From JBFLYO01 sp040756745 (lineage in GTDB: Bacteria; Bacteroidota; Ignavibacteria; UBA10030; UBA6906): 64,000 nt of DNA. Shown one piece after another: positions 51,514-59,446 of this stretch (the stretch's first letter is position 1; each line of letters opens with the position of its first letter). A program made the translations under genes and the position numbers. Under the pieces are notes generated by a model. The model was not told the DNA's origin. It made no database searches and worked only from the letters and a program-made list of their open reading frames with translations. The stretch lies in assembly GCA_040756745.1 (NCBI GenBank), contig JBFLYO010000005.1, positions 83,537 through 147,536 on the forward strand, given 5' to 3'.

Positions 51514-53868
51514 TCAGCATTTGCTCCATCCGCAGTTGTAGCAGATGACGCAGCCGCTGACATGCTCAACGCTCGTTCCGCATTCCGGGCAGGTGACGGC
51601 AGTCGCTGCCGACCCTTCACGCTGTTCCCGTCCCGGAGGGACTCCAGCGGGAGGATGAGCGGGCGCGTGCTTGCCGGAGCGCTGTTCCCGATCTTCGATG
51701 TAATTCTCAAGGACCTTTCCGATCGCGTCGGGTGTCGAGAGGATCTGACCTCCCTGGCCGTCCCAGACCGGGGACGGTCCCGAGATTCCTTTGAGCTGCT
51801 TCACGACTTCACGGGGTTCGATCCCTGATCGTAGCGCGAGCGAAATCAGCCGGCTGATCGCCTCCGACTGCGCCGCAGCATTCCCGCCTGCCTTGCCGAT
51901 CGTGGTGAAGATCTCGCACAGCCCGTTTTCGTCTTCGTTGATGGTGACGTAGAGGTTCCCTTCGCCTGTCCGGATCCGTTCGGTGACTCCTCTCGTCCTC
52001 GGCGGGCGCTGGCGCGGACTCTTCGTTGCCCGCTCTCCCGGACGCGCAGCGCGCGAGCTTTCCTGCTTCCGTGCGAACTCCTCCGTCTGGAGGATCCCTT
52101 CGCGGCTTCCCTCGCGGTACACAGTGATGCCCTTCAGCCCGGCCTTGTACGCGGTCATGTAGATGTCGGCCACGGTCTCGACGCTCACGTTCTCCGCAAG
52201 GTTAACGGTGGACGAAATGCTGCTGTCCACGTACTTCTGGATGACTCCCTGCATCTTCACCCGGAAGTAGGGGTCGATCTGATGGGCCGTTACGACATAG
52301 GGAGGCAGGTGCTCGTCATCCCCGAAAAGCTTCTTGATCAACGGGTGATACACCTTGTATTCCGAATAGGTTTCCCCATCGTGGTTTTTCACCTTCCGGC
52401 GATAGCTGGTGCAGAAGATCGGCTCGATCCCGGAGCTCGTCTGGGCCACGATGGAGCCCGTGCCGACGGGCGGAACCGTGATCACGGTACTGTTCCGGAT
52501 CCCGTGCGTTTTGATCCCTTCCTGGACGTCCTGCGGCAGGGCCTGGACGAACTTGCTGCGGGAGTACCCTTCCCACTGGAAGAGGGGGAAGGGGCCCTTC
52601 TCCTGCGCCAGGGCGATCGAGGTGCGGTACGATTCGTCCCGGATGAGCCGCATGATCTTCTCGGTGGCGTCGAGTGCCTCCTGGGAGTCATAGCGGATCT
52701 TCATCATCAACAGAGCGTCGGCCAGGCCGGTAATGCCGAGGCCGATCCTGCGATCGGAGGCCACCGCCTTCTTGATCTTGTCAAGGGCGTGGTTCTCCAT
52801 GTTGTAATCGATGATGTTGTCCATGAACCGGGTCGCGGTCCGTGTCGCGGCGGCGAGCTCGTCGTAGTTGAAGCTCCCCTCTTCGTCCACAAACTTGTTC
52901 AGGTTCAGGTTCCCAAGATTGCATGCGGTGTATGCCGCAAGCGGCTGCTCTCCGCAGGGGTTGGTGCTGCTCAGCGGGTTTGCATACTCCACGTTGTGGT
53001 AGTCCCGCATCGTATCCCAAAAAATGATCCCGGGTTCCGCCGACGCGTGGGCGTTCTTGATGATCTTGAACCAGAGTTCTTTGGCCTTGACCTTGCGATA
53101 CGTTGTTCCGCCCCATCGGAGGTCGAAATCGGCGTCATTCGTGACCGCATGCATGAACTCATGCGTGATCAACACGCTGATGTTCGCATGCCGCACTTTG
53201 ATGCGGCGGGGATCATTCTTTATGGTGATGAACCGCTCAATGTCGGGATGATCCACCCGGAGCGTGAGCATCAGCGCCCCGCGCCGTCCGGCCTGCGAAA
53301 CCGTGTTGGTGCTCTCGCTGAACAGATTCATGAACGCGGTCGCGCCGGGAGAGTGGTCGATGGTGGCATTGACCGGCGCCCCTTCGGGGCGGAGGATCGA
53401 GAGGTCGGTCCCGACCCCCCCTCCGGTCCGGTACACCATCGCAGATTCGGTGATGGCCCGATAAATCCCTTCGAGACTGTCCTCCTCAATGGGGATCACG
53501 TAGCAATTGGAGAGGGTCGGCCGGCGCCGTGCATCCTCTCGTCCTGCCCCATGCATGACCCGGCCCCCCGGGACGAACCGGAAGTCAAAGAGCAGCTCCA
53601 GAAACCTGTTGTACCAGTACTCCTTGTCCTGTTCGACCGACGCAAGGGCCTTTGCGATGCGGTCCCACATGTGCATCGGGCCTTGTTCGTTCGGCGCCAG
53701 GTACTTGGAGCGGACAACGTCAGCTGCAAGGTCGTTGTCGCCATAGTAATCGCGACAGTCCAGGGCGAGATCCATGATGTTCTCGCTCAGCGACTTCGTG
53801 CCGTTGCCCTGTGCCCGGGCCTTCAGGTGTTCCACGGAGGAAGCGGGGGGATTCTGCTTGTGGGCCAT
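51514..53868 (-). CDS. nrdJ: Adenosylcobalamin-dependent (class II) ribonucleotide reductase
   Basis: 784 residues; makes deoxyribonucleotides without oxygen. The redox pair is Cys122 (LSNCYVIP) and Cys316 (TACNLGNLNL). The radical-site block NPCGEQ gives Asn303, Cys305 and Glu307. PPVGTGSIVAQTSSGIEP lies near residue 480. A basic, probably flexible linker (about 610-650) leads to the C-terminal region, which ends in CPECG and GCVICYNCGWSKC, a Cys-rich redox arm. No beta-subunit gene is nearby, consistent with class II. The start ATG 53868 follows GAGGA. An upstream promoter gives a leader of about 300 nt. Confidence 0.95.
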   Translation of the reverse strand: MAHKQNPPASSVEHLKARAQGNGTKSLSENIMDLALDCRDYYGDNDLAADVVRSKYLAPNEQGPMHMWDRIAKALASVEQDKEYWYNRFLELLFDFRFVPGGRVMHGAGREDARRRPTLSNCYVIPIEEDSLEGIYRAITESAMVYRTGGGVGTDLSILRPEGAPVNATIDHSPGATAFMNLFSESTNTVSQAGRRGALMLTLRVDHPDIERFITIKNDPRRIKVRHANISVLITHEFMHAVTNDADFDLRWGGTTYRKVKAKELWFKIIKNAHASAEPGIIFWDTMRDYHNVEYANPLSSTNPCGEQPLAAYTACNLGNLNLNKFVDEEGSFNYDELAAATRTATRFMDNIIDYNMENHALDKIKKAVASDRRIGLGITGLADALLMMKIRYDSQEALDATEKIMRLIRDESYRTSIALAQEKGPFPLFQWEGYSRSKFVQALPQDVQEGIKTHGIRNSTVITVPPVGTGSIVAQTSSGIEPIFCTSYRRKVKNHDGETYSEYKVYHPLIKKLFGDDEHLPPYVVTAHQIDPYFRVKMQGVIQKYVDSSISSTVNLAENVSVETVADIYMTAYKAGLKGITVYREGSREGILQTEEFARKQESSRAARPGERATKSPRQRPPRTRGVTERIRTGEGNLYVTINEDENGLCEIFTTIGKAGGNAAAQSEAISRLISLALRSGIEPREVVKQLKGISGPSPVWDGQGGQILSTPDAIGKVLENYIEDREQRSGKHAPAHPPAGVPPGREQREGSAATAVTCPECGTSVEHVSGCVICYNCGWSKC

Positions 53869-54105
53869 GCGACGTTCCTCGTGACTGTGCGTGAGTTGCG
53901 AATGCTGAGTGTTAACAAAGGCCGATAGACTTCCCCTGCCCCCTGAGCCAGACCATACGTACGGGAGGGGGAGCGACGCCTACGGAGAAAACCGCGTTTT
54001 CGCTTTGCTGAAGTGTACAGGAGTCATTATCACAGGCCGCCTTGACAAGTTGTGTCTCGTTCCCGAACCGGGTCCTTCTCGCAGCGACAGGGAGGGGAGT
54101 AATCT

Positions 54106-54170
54106 CGCCGGCATCAAGATTTTCGGACGGAAATCTCTTCCAACATCCGAAACTCTAAAAAGTGCCGGCG
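54106..54170 (-). promoter_or_regulatory. Large nested hairpin at the 5' end of the nrdJ message
   Basis: Read on the minus strand, CGCCGGCA and TGCCGGCG form a perfect 8-bp outer stem. Inside, TTTCGGA pairs with TCCGAAA (7 bp) and GGAA with TTCC. The internal loop is asymmetric (about 10 and 7 nt). The outer stem begins at or within a few bases of the expected transcription start. This could be a sensor/riboswitch-like element or a 5' stabiliser. No known riboswitch family was recognised. Confidence 0.6.
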
Positions 54171-54173
54171 GAA

Positions 54174-54202
54174 AATATACAGCGTTGATGAAGTGAAGTC
54201 AA
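54174..54202 (-). promoter_or_regulatory. nrdJ promoter
   Basis: On the minus strand TTGACT (54202-54197), 17 bp, TATATT (54179-54174). It is an excellent match to the other promoters in the window and places the transcript start near 54167. Confidence 0.7.
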
Positions 54203-54413
54203 GTAAATTTTTTTCTGATCCTTCCTCCCTCCATCAAGACAACAACTTAGCTTAAGAAAAATCTCTCGTGGCTGCAAGCAAGTGCGGGAGGTTCGAACTT
54301 CATGAGATAAACACATTGAAAAGTAAGAGGTTACATCTCCCCTTGCATTTCATGGAAGGGCGCTGTATGTTTCTCATCACCCCACCCTCGTCCACCTGGA
54401 AGGAACCTCGGTC

Positions 54414-56231
54414 ATGTCCGTCGCAGTCGAATTCTCCACCATTCCGGAGATGTTCCAAAAGCTCACGGAGAAATACTCCGCAAGAGCAAAGCCCGTTCTG
54501 ATGTACAAGGAGGACGGGGTCTATAAATCCATTTCATATGCGGAGTTGCGACGAAAGGTCGAACTCTTCGCCTTCGGGCTCGCCTCGCTCAGTCTCAAGC
54601 GGGGGGACAAGGTGTCGATCATCTCCGAAAACAGGCCCGAGTGGGTGATCGCCGACCAGGCGATCGTGGCTCTCGGGGGCGTCACTGTCCCGATCTACCC
54701 AACTATGACCGCCAGGCAAAATGAGTATATTTTCAACGATGCCGGGGTTCGATTCGTCATTGTCTCCAATCTGTTTCAGTTGACGAAGGTCTTGAAGGTG
54801 CGGGGGAACGTGCCGACACTCGAGAAGGTCGTCATCATGACAGAGAAAGGGGATGTTGACGAGCAAGAAGCCCTCGGATTCTCCAGCGTCCTTCAGATGG
54901 GGGAGCGGTATGAAAAGGAAGACCCCGACCATCTCAAAGCCGCCCTGGCGATGGTGAAACCGGAAGATCTGTTGACCCTCATTTATACGTCGGGGACAAC
55001 CGGGAATCCGAAAGGCGTGATGCTCACCCACGCGAACCTGTGCAGCAACATCATCAGTTCCGCCGAAGTCATACCCCTCGGATCCGACGACACTCTGCTG
55101 TCGTTTCTTCCCCTCAGCCATTCGTTCGAACGCATGGCGGGATACTACACGGCGCTTTCGTGCGGCGCCACGATTGCCTATGCGGAGAGCGTGGAGACGG
55201 TCAGGGACAATATGCTCGAGGTGCGCCCGACGGTGGTCACGACCGTCCCGCGGCTGTTCGAACGGATCCACAGCAGAGTGCGGAAGCAGGTGGACAGCGG
55301 CCCGCCGGTCAAGAAGAAGATCTTCGAGTGGGCCATCGGCGTTGGCCGCGAGTATGCGACGAAATCAAAGGCCGGACGGGTGAGCCCGTTGCTTAGAGCC
55401 AGGCATCTCATTGCGGACCGGCTGGTGTTCAGCAAGCTGAAGGAGCGGACGGGGGGGAAAATGCGGTTCTTTGTGTCCGGCGGCGCTGCCCTGGCGCGCG
55501 AATTTGGAGAGTTCTTCGAGGCCGTCGGGCTCACCGTGATCGAAGGATACGGCCTGACAGAGTCCTCACCCGTGATCTCCGCGAACCGGTTGGACGACTA
55601 CCGGTTCGGTACCGTCGGCAAGCCGATCCCCGGCGTCGAGGTGAAGATTGCCGAAGACGGCGAAATCCTTGCCCGCGGCCCCAACATTATGCAGGGATAT
55701 TGGAACAACCCTGAGGCAACAAAGGAAGTCCTCGACAGCGAGGGATGGCTCCACACGGGCGACATCGGGATCATCGACGCAGAAGGGTTCCTGCATATCA
55801 CGGACCGGAAAAAACATCTCTTTGTGAGCTCCGGCGGCAAGAACATCGCACCCCAGCCGATCGAGAACCTCTTCCTTGGGAGCAAGTACATCGAACAGTT
55901 CATGCTGATCGGCGACCGGAGGATGTTTCTCACAGCATTGATTGTGCCCGACTTCGAAGCCCTGAAGGAGTACGCCGACGCGCGGCGCATCGCCTATAAG
56001 GACAATGCCGATCTCGTGACTCAGCCGGAGATCAACGAGCTCATCGAGAAGGACATCAGCGACATCCAGAAGGACCTTGCCAATTACGAACGGGTCAGGA
56101 AATTCACCCTCCTGGAAAAGCAGTTCTCGATCGAGGAAGGGGAGTTGACGCCGACGCAGAAAGTGCGCCGCAAAGTGATCGAGGAGAAATACGCCCAGCT
56201 CATCGAGGGGATGTATCAGGGGATCAACTAG
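54414..56231 (+). CDS. Long-chain acyl-CoA synthetase (AMP-forming)
   Basis: 605 residues. The AMP-binding core is YTSGTTGNPKG (near residue 190), with GYGLTESSPV (near 380) and the C-terminal TGDIGIIDAEGFLHITDRKK (near 445). FSTIPEMFQKLTEKY at the N-terminus and the EGELTPTQKVRR near the end are typical of FadD15-like long-chain ligases. It activates fatty acids for breakdown or lipid synthesis. The ATG follows GGAACCTCGGTC. Divergent from nrdJ. Confidence 0.93.
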   Translation: MSVAVEFSTIPEMFQKLTEKYSARAKPVLMYKEDGVYKSISYAELRRKVELFAFGLASLSLKRGDKVSIISENRPEWVIADQAIVALGGVTVPIYPTMTARQNEYIFNDAGVRFVIVSNLFQLTKVLKVRGNVPTLEKVVIMTEKGDVDEQEALGFSSVLQMGERYEKEDPDHLKAALAMVKPEDLLTLIYTSGTTGNPKGVMLTHANLCSNIISSAEVIPLGSDDTLLSFLPLSHSFERMAGYYTALSCGATIAYAESVETVRDNMLEVRPTVVTTVPRLFERIHSRVRKQVDSGPPVKKKIFEWAIGVGREYATKSKAGRVSPLLRARHLIADRLVFSKLKERTGGKMRFFVSGGAALAREFGEFFEAVGLTVIEGYGLTESSPVISANRLDDYRFGTVGKPIPGVEVKIAEDGEILARGPNIMQGYWNNPEATKEVLDSEGWLHTGDIGIIDAEGFLHITDRKKHLFVSSGGKNIAPQPIENLFLGSKYIEQFMLIGDRRMFLTALIVPDFEALKEYADARRIAYKDNADLVTQPEINELIEKDISDIQKDLANYERVRKFTLLEKQFSIEEGELTPTQKVRRKVIEEKYAQLIEGMYQGIN

Positions 56232-56250
56232 CGCAATTCCTCCCGTTTCG

Positions 56251-56279
56251 TTGACATTCACCCCCTTTTTGAGTAGATT
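56251..56279 (+). promoter_or_regulatory. nuo operon promoter
   Basis: TTGACA (56251-56256), 17 bp, TAGATT (56274-56279), with TTG after it. It lies 56 bp before nuoA and predicts a transcript start near 56286. Confidence 0.7.
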
Positions 56280-56284
56280 TTGAT

Positions 56285-56314
56285 GCTCCGGGCAGGAGAA
56301 TCCTGCCCGGGAGC
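56285..56314 (+). promoter_or_regulatory. Hairpin at the 5' end of the nuo transcript
   Basis: GCTCC-GGGCAGGA pairs with TCCTGCCC-GGGAGC around a GAA loop, with one bulged base. The stem starts at the predicted transcription start. No T-run follows, so it is probably a 5' stabiliser or regulatory element rather than a terminator. Confidence 0.55.
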
Positions 56315-56334
56315 GTCACGGTTCAGAGATTCGT

Positions 56335-56688
56335 ATGGAGCAGTACGTCCCCATCCTCATCATGACCGGCTTCGGCGTCCTTGCCGGTTTGGTGTTCACC
56401 AACGTCAACCGCTGGCTCGGCCCGCGTCGTCCCTCGGAAGAGAAGCTCTCAACGTATGAAAGCGGTATGGAACCTGTGCGGACCGCACGCGAGCGCTTCT
56501 CGGTGAAGTTCTACCTCGTGGCGATGCTGTTCATCCTGTTCGATATCGAGATCGTGTTTATGTATCCATGGGCCGTCATGTTCCGTCAGCTCGGTGTGTT
56601 CGGCTTCGTGGAGATGATGCTGTTTATCGCCATCCTGCTCGTGGGGTTCGTCTACATTTGGCGGAAGGGAGCGCTGCGATGGCATTAG
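56335..56688 (+). CDS. nuoA: NADH-quinone oxidoreductase subunit A
   Basis: 117-residue inner-membrane subunit with three hydrophobic helices. YESGMEPVRTARERFSVKFY (near residues 41-60) and LFDIEIVFMYPWAV are the NuoA signature, the loop near the quinone site. Start ATG 56335 without a strong ribosome-binding site. Its end overlaps nuoB by ten bases. Confidence 0.96.
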   Translation: MEQYVPILIMTGFGVLAGLVFTNVNRWLGPRRPSEEKLSTYESGMEPVRTARERFSVKFYLVAMLFILFDIEIVFMYPWAVMFRQLGVFGFVEMMLFIAILLVGFVYIWRKGALRWH

Positions 56689-57221
56689 AGGCGTTGCTGC
56701 GGGACGGTTTCATCACCGCCCGCCTGGATGACGTGATCAATTGGGCCCGGAAGAATTCGCTCTGGCCGATGCCGATGGGGATTTCGTGCTGCGCCATTGA
56801 AATGATGGCGACCGCCGCACCACGATTCGACATCGCGCGGTTCGGCTCTGAGGTGATGCGCTTCACCCCGCGCCAGTGCGACGTCATGATCGTTGCCGGG
56901 ACCGTGACCTACAAGATGGCGAAGGTGGTTCGGAAGATCTACGACCAGATGCCGGACCCGAAATGGGTCATCTCGATGGGCGCCTGCGCCTCCTCGGGCG
57001 GCATGTTCCGGTCGTACCCGGTGGTCCAGGGGATTGATCAGTTCCTCCCGGTCGACATCTTCGTGGCGGGATGCCCGCCGCGGCCGGAGGCTCTGCTCTG
57101 CGGACTCCTCGAGCTGCAGAAGAAGATCGCGCACGACCGCACGATCGCGTCGCTTCTCGGTCCCACCGCGCCGGACGCGCTCAACACCGGCGTCGCTCCC
57201 TCCCCCGCGACGACGGCATGA
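56679..57221 (+). CDS. nuoB: NADH-quinone oxidoreductase subunit B
   Basis: 180-residue peripheral-arm subunit holding cluster N2. Cys37 and Cys38 (GISCCAIEMMA), Cys103 (GACASSGGMF) and Cys132 (GCPPRPEAL) are all present. ATG 56679 overlaps the end of nuoA, giving translational coupling. The C-terminus is a short Ala/Pro-rich tail. Its stop overlaps the nuoC start (ATGA). Confidence 0.96.
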   Translation: MALEALLRDGFITARLDDVINWARKNSLWPMPMGISCCAIEMMATAAPRFDIARFGSEVMRFTPRQCDVMIVAGTVTYKMAKVVRKIYDQMPDPKWVISMGACASSGGMFRSYPVVQGIDQFLPVDIFVAGCPPRPEALLCGLLELQKKIAHDRTIASLLGPTAPDALNTGVAPSPATTA

Positions 57222-57700
57222 AGGACCTTATCCTGCAGAAACTGACGGCGTTCGCCCCGGAAAGCGTGCGGGGGCACGAGGATTTCCACGGCGACCTGAC
57301 GGTGATCGTGCGGAAGGAAGACATCGCCCGCGTCGGCCAGTTCCTCAAGACGGACCCTGATCTTACGTTCGATATGGTAATCGACGTCCTCGGGGTCGAC
57401 ATGTACCGCCCCGACGACCGCTTTGAAGTAGTCTACATCCTCTATTCCCTCCGCAACAGGGCATACCTCCGCCTCAAGGTCCGCGTTGACGAACAGGATC
57501 TCACCGTACCGAGCGTGACCGGCGTGTGGCCGGGGGCGAACTGGCCTGAGCGCGAGACCTTCGACATGTTCGGGCTGAAATTCACGGGCCATCCCGACCT
57601 CCGCCGGCTGTACATGCCCGAAGAGTTTGAGTATTACCCCCTCCGGAAAGATTTTCCCACCATGGGAATCCCAGATTCACTCCCGCTGCCCCGGAGATAG
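57218..57700 (+). CDS. nuoC: NADH-quinone oxidoreductase subunit C
   Basis: 160-residue 30-kDa-type subunit of the peripheral arm. The family block is WPGANWPERETFDMFGLKFTG in pieces: WPGANWPERE and DMFGLKF, followed by HPDLRRLYMPEEFEYYPLRKDF. It is not fused to NuoD as it is in E. coli. ATG 57218 overlaps nuoB. It lies 5 bp before nuoD. Confidence 0.95.
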   Translation: MKDLILQKLTAFAPESVRGHEDFHGDLTVIVRKEDIARVGQFLKTDPDLTFDMVIDVLGVDMYRPDDRFEVVYILYSLRNRAYLRLKVRVDEQDLTVPSVTGVWPGANWPERETFDMFGLKFTGHPDLRRLYMPEEFEYYPLRKDFPTMGIPDSLPLPRR

Positions 57701-57705
57701 ACCGC

Positions 57706-58965
57706 ATGGCTGTACGCACGACCGACGACGTTACGCGCAAGAGCAGAATCCTCACCGCGCTGGAAGACCAGGACACCGCTGTCGTCTTCGATGATCCGCT
57801 CGAAAACGACATGGTGCTCAACATGGGTCCACAGCACCCCGCCACTCACGGCGTGCTGCGGCTCCTCATACGCCTCGACGGCGAAACGGTTGTCGCCGCC
57901 GTGCCGGAACTGGGCTACCTCCACCGCGGCTACGAGAAGATCGCCGAAGCGAGCACCTATCACGAGTTTATCCCCCATACCGACCGGCTCGATTATCTCT
58001 CGCCGATTTCCAATAACGTGGCGTACGTGCTCGCCATCGAAAAGCTTGCAGGGATCGAGATCCCTGAACGGGCGGCGTATATCCGCGTGCTTGTGTGCGA
58101 GATGGCCCGGATCGCCTCGCATCTCGTCGCGGTGGGGAGCATGGCGATGGACGTGGGTGCGTTGACCGTCCTGCTCTGGACATTCCGGGAGCGGGAAAAG
58201 ATCCTTGACATCTACGATGTCCTGTGCGGGGCGCGTTTCACCACGAGCTTCGCCCGGATCGGCGGACTCCAGCAGGACTGGACGCCGCAGTGCACGGCGA
58301 TGCTCCGCCGGTTCCTCGAGGAGTTCGACGGGGACCTTGCCGAGGTGGAGAACCTCCTCAAGACAAACCGGATTTTTATCGACCGCTGTGAGAACGTCGG
58401 AACGATTTCGCGTGAGAATCTGATCGGGCTCGGCATCACCGGGCCCATCCTGCGGGCGTCGGGGGTCCCGCGTGATCTGCGGCGGGACATTCCCTATCTG
58501 GTCTACGATAAACTCGACTTCGAGGTCATCACGCTGACCGAGAGCGATTCACTTGCGCGCTTCTATGTCCGCATCGGCGAGATGAAACAGAGCGCCCGGA
58601 TCCTCCGTCAGGCGCTGGGGATGCTTCCCGGCGGCCCCTTCCACGCCGATGATCCGAAACACGTGCTCCCCAGGAAGGAGCGCACCTACACGCGCATGGA
58701 GGAGCTGATCCACGACTTCATGCTGATCAATATCGGCATCGATCCTCCCGTGGGAGAAATCTATTCCGCCGTCGAGTCATCCAAAGGGGAGCTTGGCTTC
58801 TATATTGTCAGCGACGGCACGGGACACCCCTGGCGCATGAAGATCCGGTCCCCGTCGGCGAATAACCTCTCAGCCCTTCCGTTGCTGCTGAAGGGGGCGA
58901 TGATCTCTGATATCGTCGCCATCATCGGTTCCATCGACCCCGTCATGGGCGAAGCGGACAAATGA
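57706..58965 (+). CDS. nuoD: NADH-quinone oxidoreductase subunit D
   Basis: 419-residue 49-kDa-type subunit. NMGPQHPATHGVLRLLIRLDGE (near residues 36-57, in two pieces) and ELGYLHRGYEKIAE carry the His residues near the quinone site. A short unconserved N-terminus precedes the core. The end, IIGSIDPVMGEADK, is typical. Stop overlaps the nuoE start (ATGA). Confidence 0.96.
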   Translation: MAVRTTDDVTRKSRILTALEDQDTAVVFDDPLENDMVLNMGPQHPATHGVLRLLIRLDGETVVAAVPELGYLHRGYEKIAEASTYHEFIPHTDRLDYLSPISNNVAYVLAIEKLAGIEIPERAAYIRVLVCEMARIASHLVAVGSMAMDVGALTVLLWTFREREKILDIYDVLCGARFTTSFARIGGLQQDWTPQCTAMLRRFLEEFDGDLAEVENLLKTNRIFIDRCENVGTISRENLIGLGITGPILRASGVPRDLRRDIPYLVYDKLDFEVITLTESDSLARFYVRIGEMKQSARILRQALGMLPGGPFHADDPKHVLPRKERTYTRMEELIHDFMLINIGIDPPVGEIYSAVESSKGELGFYIVSDGTGHPWRMKIRSPSANNLSALPLLLKGAMISDIVAIIGSIDPVMGEADK

Positions 58966-59444
58966 ACACTCCAGCGACTATGCTTTCAGACCAACACCTC
59001 AAGGAGATTGAAGAACTCAAACGGCGGTATCAGCATCCGCAATCGGTGGTGCTGGCCGCGCTCTGGATGTGGCAGGACGAGCACGGCTGGGTTTCTGGTG
59101 AGGGGATGAAGTATATCGCCGGACTGCTGGGGATCCCCATCCACCACGTGTATGGCGTGGTGAGCTTCTACACGATGTTCAACCGTGCCCCCGTCGGCAA
59201 GCACAAGATCGAAGTATGCACCAATGTGAGCTGCATGCTCCGGAACAGCGACCAGATCCTCAAGCACATCCAGGACCGCTTGCATATCGGAGTCGGGCAG
59301 TCGACGCCGGACGGCAAGTTCACGCTCGTCGAAACGGAATGCCTGGGGTCGTGCGGCACGGCGCCGGTAATGCAGATCGGCGACCAGTACTATGAACAGC
59401 TTGACGACGCACGGGTCGACAAGATTCTCTCCGAGCTCCGCTGA
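58962..59444 (+). CDS. nuoE: NADH-quinone oxidoreductase subunit E
   Basis: 160-residue 24-kDa-type subunit with a [2Fe-2S] cluster. The four ligands are Cys86 and Cys91 (CTNVSCMLR) and Cys127 and Cys131 (ECLGSCGTAP). It is part of the NADH-oxidising module with NuoF. The start could be ATG 58962, which overlaps nuoD, or ATG 58980. Confidence 0.95.
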   Translation: MNTPATMLSDQHLKEIEELKRRYQHPQSVVLAALWMWQDEHGWVSGEGMKYIAGLLGIPIHHVYGVVSFYTMFNRAPVGKHKIEVCTNVSCMLRNSDQILKHIQDRLHIGVGQSTPDGKFTLVETECLGSCGTAPVMQIGDQYYEQLDDARVDKILSELR

Positions 59445-59446
59445 CC

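Larger units (their letters stand above)
53869..54413. other. Intergenic region between divergent nrdJ and the acyl-CoA ligase gene
   Basis: No convincing gene lies in these 545 bp. On the minus strand they hold the nrdJ leader, a large hairpin (54106-54170) and a promoter (54174-54202). The middle contains G/C-rich blocks near 53935-53985 that can pair with each other. The part from 54203 to 54413, upstream of the ligase gene, is more AT-rich, but no clear plus-strand promoter was found. A 95-codon plus frame at 53909-54196 looks accidental. Confidence 0.6.

Noticed and set aside
51435..51710. A longer N-terminus for the GT39-like protein
   Set aside because: It would overlap nrdJ and run through its terminator; the extra residues are low-complexity.
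53869..54170. A standard cobalamin riboswitch ahead of nrdJ
   Set aside because: Neither the GCCACTG-type nor the AGACCTGCC-type conserved segment could be found, so a known B12 riboswitch is not claimed.
53909..54196. A 95-codon plus frame between nrdJ and the acyl-CoA ligase gene
   Set aside because: No recognisable domain, poor start context, and it covers the minus-strand promoter and hairpin of nrdJ.
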